This document shows positions 15,828 through 25,232 of a stretch of 64,000 nucleotides of DNA, piece by piece. How positions within the stretch are numbered: the stretch's first letter is position 1; every line of letters starts with the position of its first letter. A program made the position numbers and the translations under genes. The stretch comes from Crenothrix sp043729335 (GTDB taxonomy: Bacteria > Pseudomonadota > Gammaproteobacteria > Methylococcales > Methylomonadaceae): the NCBI RefSeq assembly GCF_043729335.1, contig NZ_JAYTLQ010000013.1:1-64000 (forward strand), given 5' to 3'. The notes beneath the pieces are model-generated. The model was not told where the DNA came from and did no database searches. It was given only the letters and a program-made list of their open reading frames with translations.

Positions 15828-17108
15828 ATGAGTAAAATCGTTGATATTAAAGCAAGAGAAATTTTAGATTCACGTGGTAACCCAACCTTAGAAACCGATG
15901 TTATTTTGGATTCTGGTATTGTTGGCAGTGCAATGGTGCCGTCTGGTGCATCCACCGGTGAGCGCGAAGCGATTGAATTACGCGATGGTGATAAAAATCG
16001 TTATTTAGGTAAAGGCGTGTTAAACGCAATTAACAACGTTAACACCGAAATCCGAGCTGCCATTGTGGGCTTGGATGCGAATGATCAACAAGCCATTGAT
16101 AAAGCAATGATTGCATTAGATGGCACAGACAACAAAGCCCGTTTAGGCGCTAATGCCATTTTATCGGTTTCGATGGCGGTCGCTCATGCGGCTGCTAAAG
16201 ATGCTGGCGTGCCTTTGTACCGTTACTTGAATCAATCCGGTAAATTCATTATGCCTGTGCCGATGATGAATATCATCAACGGTGGCTCACATGCGGATAA
16301 CAGCGTTGATTTGCAAGAATTTATGATTTTGCCGGTCGGCGCGCCAACCTTCCGTGAAGCCATTCGTTACGGCGCGGAAGTGTTCCATAATTTAGCCAAA
16401 GTGTTAAAAAACCGTGGATTGGCAACCACCGTAGGCGATGAAGGTGGTTTTGCACCTAACTTGTCTTCTAACGAAGAAGCCATTGAAGTTATTTTAGAAG
16501 CCATTGAAAAAGCGGGATATAAAGCCGGTGTCGATATTTTCTTAGGCATGGATGCAGCGGCTTCTGAATATTACAAAAACGGTCGTTATGAATTATCGGC
16601 TGAAGGCCGTAGCTTTAATTCAGCGGAAATGAATGATTTTTTTGTGGAATGGGTCAATAAATACCCGATTATTTCCATAGAAGATGGCTTGGATCAAAAT
16701 GATTGGGCGGGCTGGAAAGACCAAACCGAAAAATTGGGCAATCGTGTGCAATTGGTCGGTGATGATTTATTCGTGACCAATCCAAAAATCTTGCAAGAAG
16801 GTATTGATAAAGGCATTGCTAATTCAATTTTGATTAAAGTCAATCAAATCGGTACTTTAACTGAAACCTTGGCGGCGATTGATATGGCGCATGCAGCAGG
16901 CTATACAGCTGTGGTGTCACACCGTTCTGGCGAAACCGAAGATACTACAATTGCTGATTTAGCGGTTGCTACCGGCACTGGCCAAATTAAAACTGGCTCA
17001 TTAAGCCGTTCTGACCGTGTTGCTAAATACAATCGCTTGATGAAAATCGAAGAAGAGTTAGGCGATTTGGCGGTGTATGCAGGCCGCAGCGCTTTTAGAA
17101 TGCTGTAA
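15828..17108 (+). CDS. eno: Enolase
   Basis: Enolase converts 2-phosphoglycerate to phosphoenolpyruvate in glycolysis. The 426-residue protein has the expected GNPTLETDV start, the GASTG loop (~40), the catalytic glutamates (QEFMILPVG; GDEGGFAP), metal-binding SIEDGL and VGDDLF, catalytic Lys in ILIKVNQIGT, and SHRSGETED. ATG 15828 follows a CGGAG ribosome site. It is followed by an imperfect hairpin, then ftsB. Enolase is also a degradosome component in some gammaproteobacteria. Confidence 0.97.
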   Translation: MSKIVDIKAREILDSRGNPTLETDVILDSGIVGSAMVPSGASTGEREAIELRDGDKNRYLGKGVLNAINNVNTEIRAAIVGLDANDQQAIDKAMIALDGTDNKARLGANAILSVSMAVAHAAAKDAGVPLYRYLNQSGKFIMPVPMMNIINGGSHADNSVDLQEFMILPVGAPTFREAIRYGAEVFHNLAKVLKNRGLATTVGDEGGFAPNLSSNEEAIEVILEAIEKAGYKAGVDIFLGMDAAASEYYKNGRYELSAEGRSFNSAEMNDFFVEWVNKYPIISIEDGLDQNDWAGWKDQTEKLGNRVQLVGDDLFVTNPKILQEGIDKGIANSILIKVNQIGTLTETLAAIDMAHAAGYTAVVSHRSGETEDTTIADLAVATGTGQIKTGSLSRSDRVAKYNRLMKIEEELGDLAVYAGRSAFRML

Positions 17109-17120
17109 TATAAGCTCAGA

Positions 17121-17157
17121 AACAAGGGGAATTACTTTCTAGGTATTTCCTCTTGTT
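17121..17157 (+). terminator. Imperfect hairpin between eno and ftsB
   Basis: Arms AACAAGGGGAATTAC and GTATTTCCTCTTGTT (13 of 15 pairs) flank a 7-base loop, 12 bases after the eno stop and 12 before ftsB. With few trailing T residues it may act as an attenuator that lowers ftsB expression relative to eno rather than as a full terminator. Confidence 0.45.
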
Positions 17158-17169
17158 AACCCAAAAACT

Positions 17170-17439
17170 ATGAAAATTTTGATGTTTATTATGCTGTCGC
17201 TCATCGTTCATCTCCAATATCGATTATGGGTTGGCGATGCGAGCCTTGCGCAGATTAAAACTTACCAGCAGCGTCTTGATGAGTTAAAGACACTGGCTAC
17301 AGAAAAACAAGAACGTAATCAGGCGCTTTATGCTGAAGTTTTAGATTTAAGAAAAGGCCAGGAAGCCATTGAGGAAAGAGCGCGCGATGAATTAGGAATG
17401 ATTAAAGAGGGTGAGACTTTTTTTCAAGTTATTGATTAA
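17170..17439 (+). CDS. ftsB: Cell division protein FtsB
   Basis: FtsB forms the FtsQLB divisome subcomplex that relays activation to FtsWI. The 89-residue product has one N-terminal membrane segment (ILMFIMLSLIVHLQYRLW), a heptad coiled coil (~25-65) and the conserved end ERARDELGMIKEGETFFQV. It sits in its usual place after eno. No ispD follows; instead a convergent PEP-CTERM gene lies downstream. Confidence 0.92.
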   Translation: MKILMFIMLSLIVHLQYRLWVGDASLAQIKTYQQRLDELKTLATEKQERNQALYAEVLDLRKGQEAIEERARDELGMIKEGETFFQVID

Positions 17440-17482
17440 TAGGGTATAGATTGGTAAATAATGTTAACGGAGAGCTTAATAT

Positions 17483-18133
17483 TCAGCTTCTCTTTTTGTG
17501 CGCAAAACTAAGCGCTGTCAAGCTAATACCCACTAATCCCATTAATGCGGGTTCGGGAATATTTGTGGCTTGATTGTCGGTAGGAAAGCTAATGGCATCC
17601 ACGCTTAAATCCCAGCCAGACGCGCCATTAACCTCTAGTGCAAGTGTTCCACCACCTTTAATGGCAAGCAGTTGCTCGGAACTAAGTGCGAACGACATAG
17701 GCTTGTGAGTATTAGCTGAAATACCAAACTTTACTAATTCTGCGTTATTGAGTAAAAACTTTAAGTTGGTTGGATTGTCAGCTTTAATAGAGGCAAAATC
17801 AAAAGTAGCACTTTTAGCGCCAAACAATAAATCACTTTTAAGAAGCCATGAAACGGTAACTTGACTATTTTCGCCTATACCATTACTTATATTTAGGACG
17901 CCATAAGATATTGTCGCTGCGCTTTGTGGTGGCTGGCTAAAGGTAAGCAAATTGTGGCTGAGCGTGCGCACTTCATTAGTAACAAAAATGGGTGAGTTGT
18001 CTGCTGTGCTATCTTTTATGGGTTGTTGATCGACAGAAAAATTATCAATAACAATTATGCTTGCATAAGTGGGCGTGTTGAGCAATAGCCCAAGCACAAA
18101 TATCGCCTGAGCAAGCGTTTTTTTGGTATACAT
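17483..18133 (-). CDS. PEP-CTERM sorting domain protein
   Basis: A 216-residue exported protein. It begins with a signal peptide (AIFVLGLLLNTPTYA) and ends with a PEP-CTERM signal: Pro-Glu-Pro (IPEP), a hydrophobic segment ALMGLVGISLTALSFA, then basic HKKRS. Such proteins are cleaved by exosortase and are often tied to exopolysaccharide or biofilm production. The central ~160 residues form a beta-rich region of no recognised family. No exosortase lies in the window. The presence of the PEP-CTERM signal fits Methylococcales and other environmental, biofilm-forming Gram-negatives. Confidence 0.88.
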   Translation of the reverse strand: MYTKKTLAQAIFVLGLLLNTPTYASIIVIDNFSVDQQPIKDSTADNSPIFVTNEVRTLSHNLLTFSQPPQSAATISYGVLNISNGIGENSQVTVSWLLKSDLLFGAKSATFDFASIKADNPTNLKFLLNNAELVKFGISANTHKPMSFALSSEQLLAIKGGGTLALEVNGASGWDLSVDAISFPTDNQATNIPEPALMGLVGISLTALSFAHKKRS

Positions 18134-18921
18134 TTAGGTGGACTCCTTACGTTAAACAATAACACAATAATCATGCTACACGCCATGAATAGTAAAGCAA
18201 TGTTCGTGCCAATACATAACATACTGTTTATATTAAATTTTATTTTTTTTGCTTGTGATGATTGTAAAAAAAAATGACATATTTTCGAAAGGCGATTTAG
18301 GGTTTAGTGCTATATGTTTCTAATAACTTGTGATTTTGTAAAGTTTATTTTAAATGTAAAAGAAATAGACGCAAAATGACCTATATTGGCGGATACTTTT
18401 GTTATCCACTTGCAAACTTCAAGTTAACGGCTAGAAATAGGGGCGTAGCGCATCTTAATTCTATACCCAAAATATCTCATGCGATAATTTAGGGCGTCAC
18501 TAAAATAAGGAGATTTAAGTCTATTGTCTTTAATGTTACATTGCTGTTAGTTTAATTTTTATAATGATTTCACTATTGTCTTTTTTAAGTTTTACGGATG
18601 GCTAGAAGAAAGCAGTGCTGGTGCAATTTTTTTAACGGGGAGTAAAACTGTCGAATTTTAATATAACTTCCTGTTATATCGTTATATTATGGGTTTAATG
18701 GTGGGATTTCAAGCATGAAAATAATAGAATCGGATAATAATTTACGCTAGTTATCAATTTTTTTCGCAATTCTTATCACGTACTTGGGGTTTGCTGTTGT
18801 TGAGAAAACAGCGTTTTTATGGTGTAATACCGACGTTTTTGGTCTTAATACGCCTTTTGTTTTGTATTAAATAAAAGGCATTGATTTTGCCGCACAAAGT
18901 TTGGAGAGCAGGCTTATTACA
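18134..18921. other. Long intergenic region upstream of nqrA
   Basis: Nearly 790 bases without a convincing gene on either strand, very AT-rich with homopolymer A and T runs (18236-18275, 18340-18365). It holds an exact 7-base inverted repeat ATATAAC-TTCCT-GTTATAT at 18661-18679 and a candidate promoter at 18800-18828. The size and the position between divergent PEP-CTERM and nqr genes suggest a regulatory region, or a decayed gene. Confidence 0.45.
18800..18828 (+). promoter_or_regulatory. Candidate sigma-70 promoter for nqrABCDEF
   Basis: TTGAGA (18800-18805) and TGTAAT (18823-18828) are separated by 17 bases, close to consensus. They lie ~94 bases upstream of the nqrA ATG. Chosen by eye only. 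Confidence 0.35.
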
Positions 18922-20280
18922 ATGCAATTTTTTATTAAAAAAGGTTTGGATTTACCCATTACGGGAAGTCCCAAGCAAGTTATTGGGGATGGCAATCCAG
19001 TTAAATCTGTTGCTATCTTGGGTATGGATTACGTAGGTATGAAGCCTACGATGATGGTCAGTGAGGGCGACAAGGTCAAACTTGGGCAAGCACTCTTTTC
19101 TGACAAGAAAAATCCTGGATGTCTATTTACTTCGCCCGGTGCTGGTATTGTTAAATCAATCAATCGTGGTGACAAACGTGTCTTGCAATCGGTAGTGGTT
19201 GAGCTGCAAGGCGATGAACAAGAAACTTTCTTAACTGTAAAAGATTCTGAACTGGCCAGCTTAACGGTTGAGCAAATTAAAGCTAATCTGATTGCTTCGG
19301 GTTTGTGGACGGCTTTGCGTACTCGGCCTTATGGCAAGATTCCAACGCTGACTGCCAAGCCTAAGAGCATTTTCGTTACCGCTATCGATACCCGTCCTTT
19401 GGCCGCTGATCCGGTTGTGGTCATTAAAGCACGCGGTAACGATTTTGCTAATGGTTTGGCTGTTATTGCCAAATTAACAGATGGCAAGACCTATGTTTGT
19501 AAAGCAACCGGCGCTAATATTGCCGTAGGCAGCACGCCTTCAGTGGTCGTGGCTGAGTTTTCAGGCTTACATCCAGCGGGATTGCCTAGCACACACATTC
19601 ATTTTATTGATCCGGTCAGTATTGATACTGTCGTGTGGACAATTGATTACCAAGCGGTTATCGCTATCGGTGCTTTGTTTACCACGGGTAAGTTAAACGT
19701 TGAAAGAATTGTGTCTTTAGCAGGGCCTACGGTTAAAAATCCACGTTTAGTGCGTACCCGTGTGGGGGCTAACTTAACTGATTTGGTCGCTAATGAGCTG
19801 GAAGCGGTGGAAAATCGTGTGATTTCTGGTTCAGTATTGTATGGCCATATCGCTGAAGGTTGGGCAAATTATTTAGGCTGTTACAGTAATCAGGTCTCGG
19901 CGTTGCAAGAAGGCCGTGCGCGTGAATTGTTCGGCTGGATAGTGCCTGGTAAAGACAAGTATTCGGCATTGGATGTTTACACCTCCAGTATAGATCGCAA
20001 AAAAGGCATAGACCGCAAGTTCCCGTTGACGACAGACAAAAATGGCAGTAACCGTGCGATTGTACCGGTGGGTATTTACGAAACCGTGATGCCGTTGGAT
20101 ATTTTATCGACACCGTTATTAAAATCTTTGGTGGTAGGCGATTCTGATCAGGCGCAATTGTTGGGTTGTCTGGAATTGGATGAAGAGGATATGTCTCTCT
20201 TTACGTTTGTTGATCCCGGTAAACATGATTTTGCACCGGTATTACGGGCCAATTTAACTAAAATCGAGAAGGAAGGGTAA
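18922..20280 (+). CDS. nqrA: Na+-translocating NADH:quinone reductase subunit A
   Basis: NqrA is the cytoplasmic subunit of Na+-NQR, which oxidises NADH, reduces ubiquinone and pumps Na+. The product of 452 residues starts MQFFIKKGLDLPITG, which fixes the start at ATG 18922 rather than TTG 18901. Family marks include FTSPGAGIVKSINRGDKRVLQSV (split here: FTSPGAG and RGDKRVLQS), HPAGLPSTHIHF, RTRVGAN and ELFGWIVPG. It is first of six contiguous nqr genes and abuts nqrB with no gap. Confidence 0.96.
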   Translation: MQFFIKKGLDLPITGSPKQVIGDGNPVKSVAILGMDYVGMKPTMMVSEGDKVKLGQALFSDKKNPGCLFTSPGAGIVKSINRGDKRVLQSVVVELQGDEQETFLTVKDSELASLTVEQIKANLIASGLWTALRTRPYGKIPTLTAKPKSIFVTAIDTRPLAADPVVVIKARGNDFANGLAVIAKLTDGKTYVCKATGANIAVGSTPSVVVAEFSGLHPAGLPSTHIHFIDPVSIDTVVWTIDYQAVIAIGALFTTGKLNVERIVSLAGPTVKNPRLVRTRVGANLTDLVANELEAVENRVISGSVLYGHIAEGWANYLGCYSNQVSALQEGRARELFGWIVPGKDKYSALDVYTSSIDRKKGIDRKFPLTTDKNGSNRAIVPVGIYETVMPLDILSTPLLKSLVVGDSDQAQLLGCLELDEEDMSLFTFVDPGKHDFAPVLRANLTKIEKEG

Positions 20281-21489
20281 ATGTCGGCTAGAGATATTTT
20301 AGATAGCATAGAGCCGCATTTTACAAAAGGCGGTAAGCTTGAGAAGTATTACGGTCTCTACGAGATGGTGGATACTTTTATATACACACCTGCCGATGTG
20401 ACGCGCGGTTCAACGCACGTCCGTGATGGCAATGATTTAAAGCGCACCATGACTTTTGTGGTGATTGGTACGCTGTTTTGCGTATTGATGGCTATGTACA
20501 ATACCGGTTATCAAGCCAACCATGCCATGGAAGTGATGGGCTTGGCGCAGATAGACAACTGGCGCAGCATGATTATGTCGGTGTTTGGCTATAATGCGGC
20601 CAATCCGTTATCCAATATGGTGCATGGTGCGTTGTACTTTTTACCTATTTACATCATTACCTTAGCGGTAGGCGGTGTGTGGGAAGTGGTATTTGCTACC
20701 GTGCGTGGCCATGAAGTCAACGAAGGCTTCTTGGTATCGTCCATGCTGTATACCTTGATTATGCCGCCCGACATGCCGTTATGGCAGGTTGCACTGGGTA
20801 TTTCTTTCGGTATTGTTATCGGTAAAGAAGTGTTTGGCGGAACTGGTAAAAACTTTTTGAACCCTGCGTTAACCGGCCGTGCATTTTTGTATTTTGCCTA
20901 TCCTGCTTCTATTTCCGGTGACGCTGTGTGGGTTGCTGTGGATGGTTATACCGCAGCGACACCTTTGGCACTGGCGGCTAACGGTGGTTTGGATGCCGTG
21001 TATGCGGCAGGTTATAGCTGGATGCAATCGTTTTTGGGCTTTGAACCTGGCTGTTTGGGCGAAACATCTACCTTGGCGATCTTAATCGGCGCAGCGTTTT
21101 TGCTCTACACCCGTGTGGCTTCGTACCGCATTATCGGTGGTGTATTTGCCGGTATGGTAGCGATGTCCTTGTTGTTTAACGTGATTGGTAGCGATACCGA
21201 CCCCATGTTCTCTATCCCCTGGTACTGGCATTTGACCATGGGTGGCTTCGCGTTTGGTATGGTGTACATGGCGACTGACCCTGTCAGTGCTGCGATGACC
21301 GATACCGGTCGTTGGGTTTACGGGGCATTGGTGGGCATCATGACTGTGTTGATTCGCGTGGTTAACCCTGCGTTTCCAGAAGGCATTATGCTGGCTATTT
21401 TATTTTCCAATATGTTTGCCCCAACCATAGATTACTTCGTTATTCAGGCCAACATTAGACGGAGGATGAAACGCCATGCTAAAGTCTGA
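20281..21489 (+). CDS. nqrB: Na+-translocating NADH:quinone reductase subunit B
   Basis: NqrB is a polytopic membrane subunit carrying covalent FMN and riboflavin, with the quinone site nearby. The 402-residue product has multiple membrane helices after a ~55-residue cytoplasmic N-terminus. The segment DGYTAATPL contains the expected threonine for FMN attachment. GKEVFGGTGKNFLNPALTGRAFLYFAYP and MATDPVSAAMT are family marks (the first seen as GGTGKNFLNPA). It starts directly at the nqrA stop and overlaps nqrC by 14 bases. Confidence 0.96.
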   Translation: MSARDILDSIEPHFTKGGKLEKYYGLYEMVDTFIYTPADVTRGSTHVRDGNDLKRTMTFVVIGTLFCVLMAMYNTGYQANHAMEVMGLAQIDNWRSMIMSVFGYNAANPLSNMVHGALYFLPIYIITLAVGGVWEVVFATVRGHEVNEGFLVSSMLYTLIMPPDMPLWQVALGISFGIVIGKEVFGGTGKNFLNPALTGRAFLYFAYPASISGDAVWVAVDGYTAATPLALAANGGLDAVYAAGYSWMQSFLGFEPGCLGETSTLAILIGAAFLLYTRVASYRIIGGVFAGMVAMSLLFNVIGSDTDPMFSIPWYWHLTMGGFAFGMVYMATDPVSAAMTDTGRWVYGALVGIMTVLIRVVNPAFPEGIMLAILFSNMFAPTIDYFVIQANIRRRMKRHAKV

Positions 21490-22405
21490 GCAATATCAAA
21501 AATTATGTGCCACACTCGATAAGTGTGAGCATTATCAAAAGTTTAAAGCCTACAAAGATAAAGTACTTGCCTTAGGCAATGACAGTCTGGAAAAAACATT
21601 CGCTATCGCGGTTGCGCTGTGCTTAGTGTGTGCAGTATTGGTATCATTTGGCGCTGTGGCGTTAAAACCGATGCAAGTCTACAACAAGTCTTTGGATATG
21701 AAGAAGAATATCCTGGATGTGGCGGGCTTACTGGAAGACGGTGCCGATATTGATAAAGCCTTTTCTGAACGTATTGAACCGAAACTGGTCGATTTAGAAA
21801 CCGGTAGCTATGTCGATAACATGGATGCTGACGCTTACGACCAACGCAAAGCGGCTAAAGATCCTGCGCAAAGCATCGCTATCCCTAAAACTAAAGACGT
21901 TGCCCATATTCGTGTAAAAGCTAAAGTGGCCAAAGTGTTTTTGGTAAAAGACGGCGAAAAAATCAAATCTATCATCTTGCCAGTGAGTGGTTATGGCCTG
22001 TGGTCTACACTGTACGGCTTTTTGTCGCTGGATTCTGACGGCCAAACCGTGCAAAGCATCAACTTTTATGACCAAGCTGAAACACCGGGATTAGGCGGTG
22101 AAGTCGTTAATCCAAAATGGCGTGCATTATGGAAAGGCAAAAAAGTCTATGCGGAAACTGAGCAACATTCGTTCGATAAAGGCTCGGTGGAAGGCGCTGA
22201 TTTTGGCGAACCTGCTTTGCATCTGATTAAAGGCGTAGTGGATAACAACAAGCCAGAAGCCATCTATGAAGTTGACGGCTTGGCAGGCGCAACATTAACC
22301 AGCACCGGGGTTACTAATTTGGTCAGATACTGGATGAGCGAAGAAGGTTTTGCCAAGTATTTGAACAAGGTAAGAACCGTTAAGCTTAAGGAGGCCAAAT
22401 CATGA
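21476..22405 (+). CDS. nqrC: Na+-translocating NADH:quinone reductase subunit C
   Basis: NqrC is anchored by one N-terminal membrane helix (~residues 40-62) and has a periplasmic FMN-binding domain. The covalent FMN threonine is expected at Thr273 within DGLAGATLTS. At 309 residues it is longer than typical ~260-residue NqrC because of an extended hydrophilic N-terminus (~35 residues) before the membrane helix. Attachment of FMN requires ApbE, for which no gene is present in this window. Confidence 0.95.
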   Translation: MLKSEQYQKLCATLDKCEHYQKFKAYKDKVLALGNDSLEKTFAIAVALCLVCAVLVSFGAVALKPMQVYNKSLDMKKNILDVAGLLEDGADIDKAFSERIEPKLVDLETGSYVDNMDADAYDQRKAAKDPAQSIAIPKTKDVAHIRVKAKVAKVFLVKDGEKIKSIILPVSGYGLWSTLYGFLSLDSDGQTVQSINFYDQAETPGLGGEVVNPKWRALWKGKKVYAETEQHSFDKGSVEGADFGEPALHLIKGVVDNNKPEAIYEVDGLAGATLTSTGVTNLVRYWMSEEGFAKYLNKVRTVKLKEAKS

Positions 22406-23109
22406 GTGCGATATTAAATGATGAGCTAAAAAATAAACTGATCAATGACGAAACTAAAAAAGTCTTGATCGCACCGTTGGTCAACGACAACCCGATTACC
22501 TTACAGGTGTTGGGGATTTGTTCGGCGCTGGCGGTAACTTCGCAGATGACCACGTCTTTGATTATGGCGTTGGCGTTAACCTTGGTGACGGCGTTTTCCA
22601 GCGCGGCCATCAGTGCGATTAGAAATCATATTCCCAGCAGCATCCGTATTATTGTCCAGATGACCATTATTGCTTCTTTGGTCATTGTGGTGGATCAGGT
22701 GCTAAAGGCAGTGGCTTACGATGTCAGTAAATCTTTGTCGGTATTCGTTGGTTTGATTATTACCAACTGTATCGTCATGGGTCGTGCGGAAGGTTATGCC
22801 ATGAAGAACCCGCCCATCGAAAGTTTTATGGACGGTATCGGCAATGGCGCGGGTTACAGCCTGATCTTAATTATTGTAGCGTTTTTTAGAGAAACCTTAG
22901 GGTCTGGAAAATTGCTGGGGTTTGAAGTCTTTAAATTGACCAAAGATGGCGGCTGGTATGATCCTAACGGCTTGATGCTGTTACCACCTAGCGCGTTTTT
23001 CATCATTGGTTTAATCATTTGGTCTGTGCGTCAGTGGAAGCCAGAACAACAGGAAAAAATCGACTTTAAAATTTTGGATATAGCGCACGGTGAAGGGGGA
23101 CATCACTGA
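22402..23109 (+). CDS. nqrD: Na+-translocating NADH:quinone reductase subunit D
   Basis: NqrD is a multi-helix membrane subunit related to RnfE; NqrD and NqrE together hold a [2Fe-2S] centre in the membrane. The 235-residue product has six predicted helices and the conserved TNCIVMGRAEGYAM segment (~residue 120-135), whose cysteine is an iron ligand, plus FRETLGSGKLLG. It overlaps nqrC by four bases (ATGA) and nqrE by one. Confidence 0.96.
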   Translation: MSAILNDELKNKLINDETKKVLIAPLVNDNPITLQVLGICSALAVTSQMTTSLIMALALTLVTAFSSAAISAIRNHIPSSIRIIVQMTIIASLVIVVDQVLKAVAYDVSKSLSVFVGLIITNCIVMGRAEGYAMKNPPIESFMDGIGNGAGYSLILIIVAFFRETLGSGKLLGFEVFKLTKDGGWYDPNGLMLLPPSAFFIIGLIIWSVRQWKPEQQEKIDFKILDIAHGEGGHH

Positions 23110-23717
23110 TGGAAGCTTATGTAAGTTTATTTGTAAAAGCGGTTTTTATTGAAAATTTGGCGCTGTCCTTCTTTTTAGGCATGTGTACGTTTATTGCGGT
23201 GTCCAAAAAGATTTCTACCGCAATGGGTTTAGGTGTAGCGGTTATGGTGGTGCAAGCCATTACTGTACCGGCCAACAACTTTGTTTACCATGCCTTGTTG
23301 CAAGAAGATGCTCTGTCGTGGATGGGCATTAAAGGTGTGGATTTAAGCTTTTTGGCGTTGCTAAGCTGCATCGGTATGATTGCAGCGCTGGTGCAAATTT
23401 TAGAAATGGTGTTAGACAAGTTTTTCCCCGCCTTGTATTTTGCTCTGGGTATTTTCTTACCGTTAATCACGGTAAACTGCGCGATTTTAGGCGGCAGTTT
23501 GTTCATGATTGAACGCGATTATAACTTTGGCGAAAGCGTCACTTACGGTGTTGGCAGTGGCCTAGGTTGGGCATTGGCAATTACCGTGATGGCAGGCGTG
23601 CGCGAAAAACTTAAATACAGTGATATCCCCGTAGGTTTACAAGGTCTGGGTATTACGTTTATTACCGCAGGTCTGATGTCGCTTGGCTTCATGGCTTTCT
23701 CTGGAATCCAACTTTAA
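23109..23717 (+). CDS. nqrE: Na+-translocating NADH:quinone reductase subunit E
   Basis: NqrE is the membrane partner of NqrD, related to RnfA. The 202-residue product has six predicted helices, an early conserved-cysteine segment FFLGMCTFIA and a later TVNCAILGG segment; each supplies cysteine to the intramembrane iron centre. It starts in a one-base overlap with nqrD (TGATG) and ends 9 bases before nqrF. Confidence 0.96.
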   Translation: MEAYVSLFVKAVFIENLALSFFLGMCTFIAVSKKISTAMGLGVAVMVVQAITVPANNFVYHALLQEDALSWMGIKGVDLSFLALLSCIGMIAALVQILEMVLDKFFPALYFALGIFLPLITVNCAILGGSLFMIERDYNFGESVTYGVGSGLGWALAITVMAGVREKLKYSDIPVGLQGLGITFITAGLMSLGFMAFSGIQL

Positions 23718-23726
23718 GGGGCTGTC

Positions 23727-24947
23727 ATGCTGGAAATTTTGTTAGGGATTATTATTTTCACGGGATTCGTGATTGCACTGGTGTTTGGTATTATCGGTGC
23801 AAAGAGTAAATTAGTGGCAGAAGGTGACGTTGAAATTCTCATTAATAATGAAAAGAAAATTCACGTCCCTGTAGGATCAAAATTATTGGGTGCGTTGGCG
23901 GATAACGGTTTATTTGTGTCCTCTGCGTGCGGCGGCGGCGGTACCTGTGGCCAGTGTAAAGTAAAGATACACTCAGGTGGCGGCGAAATCTTGCCAACTG
24001 AGTTAAGCCACATCACCAAGCGAGAAGCTGCCCACGGTGAGCGTCTGTCTTGCCAGGTGTCTGTTAAGCACAATATGAACATTGAAGTCGAAGACGAAGT
24101 GTTCGGTATTAAAAAATGGGAATGCACCGTTAAGTCCAACAATAACGTGGCCACTTTTATTAAAGAATTGGTGTTGGATTTGCCAGAAGGCGAAGCCATT
24201 AACTACCGTGCCGGTGGATTTATTCAGATTGAATGTCCGCCGCATGTGGCTAAGTACAGCAATTTTGATGTTGAAGAAGAGTACCGTGAAGACTGGGATA
24301 AATTCAATTTGTGGCGCTATGTATCCACAGTGAAAGAACCCGCGTTGCGTGCTTATTCGATGGCGAGTTACCCAGTCGAAAAAGAAATCATGCTTAACGT
24401 GCGGATTGCAACACCGCCGCCGCGTGCTGATGAAAGCGTACCGCCGGGCATTATGTCATCATATATCTTTGATTTGAAACCCGGTGACAAATGTACTATT
24501 TCAGGGCCTTATGGTGAGTTTTTTGCCAAGGAGACTGAGGCTGAGATGATCTTTGTCGGTGGTGGTGCAGGTATGGCACCGATGCGTTCGCACATTTTTG
24601 ACCAGTTACGCCGGATTAAATCCAAGCGTAAGATGTCTTTTTGGTATGGCGCTCGTAGCAAACGCGAAATGTTCTATGTGGAAGATTTTGATATGTTGGC
24701 CAAGGAAAACCCCAATTTTACCTGGCATGTCGGTTTGTCGGATGCCTTGCCTGAAGACAACTGGACAGGTTATAAGGGTTTTATCCATAACGTGTTGTTT
24801 GAAAACTATTTGAAAAACCATCCAGCCCCCGAAGATTGTGAATACTATCTGTGTGGGCCGCCTATGATGAACACCGCTGTGATCAAGATGTTGATCGACA
24901 ACGGCGTGGAACCTGAAAGCATTATGCTGGATGATTTTGGCGGTTAA
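23727..24947 (+). CDS. nqrF: Na+-translocating NADH:quinone reductase subunit F
   Basis: NqrF is the NADH-oxidising entry subunit. The 406-residue product has one N-terminal membrane helix (~3-25), a [2Fe-2S] ferredoxin domain with ACGGGGTCGQCKV (~70-82) and a downstream LSCQV cysteine, then an FAD domain (RAYSMASYP) and an NADH domain (FVGGGAGMAPMRSHI, and CGPPMM near the end). It closes the nqr operon and is followed by a strong terminator. Confidence 0.97.
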   Translation: MLEILLGIIIFTGFVIALVFGIIGAKSKLVAEGDVEILINNEKKIHVPVGSKLLGALADNGLFVSSACGGGGTCGQCKVKIHSGGGEILPTELSHITKREAAHGERLSCQVSVKHNMNIEVEDEVFGIKKWECTVKSNNNVATFIKELVLDLPEGEAINYRAGGFIQIECPPHVAKYSNFDVEEEYREDWDKFNLWRYVSTVKEPALRAYSMASYPVEKEIMLNVRIATPPPRADESVPPGIMSSYIFDLKPGDKCTISGPYGEFFAKETEAEMIFVGGGAGMAPMRSHIFDQLRRIKSKRKMSFWYGARSKREMFYVEDFDMLAKENPNFTWHVGLSDALPEDNWTGYKGFIHNVLFENYLKNHPAPEDCEYYLCGPPMMNTAVIKMLIDNGVEPESIMLDDFGG

Positions 24948-24998
24948 GCAGGACGCTATGTAAATTAGTGATTGTTTTAGATGAATGCTTAATGAAAA

Positions 24999-25026
24999 CC
25001 CTGTACTTAAGTACAGGGCTTTTTTT
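24999..25026 (+). terminator. Intrinsic terminator of the nqr operon
   Basis: A perfect 8-base stem CCCTGTAC / GTACAGGG (which can extend through the central TTAA) is followed by C and seven T residues. It lies ~50 bases after nqrF and has the classic form of a Rho-independent terminator. Confidence 0.85.
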
Positions 25027-25232
25027 ATGGGTAAATTACTAAGGGTGCATGGGTGTTTTTTTAGAGGGAATAAAAGTTATTTATTGTTGGGTTTACCCTG
25101 TATATTTTTCAAAAGAGAGTGAACGCTTGTTTTAAGTTCAGCTCTTATTCATATTAATAACGTAATATGATCTAGGTATTGTAAAATAAAATGGGTTTTG
25201 CTCGGAATTAATACAGCTGAATAGGTGCTACG

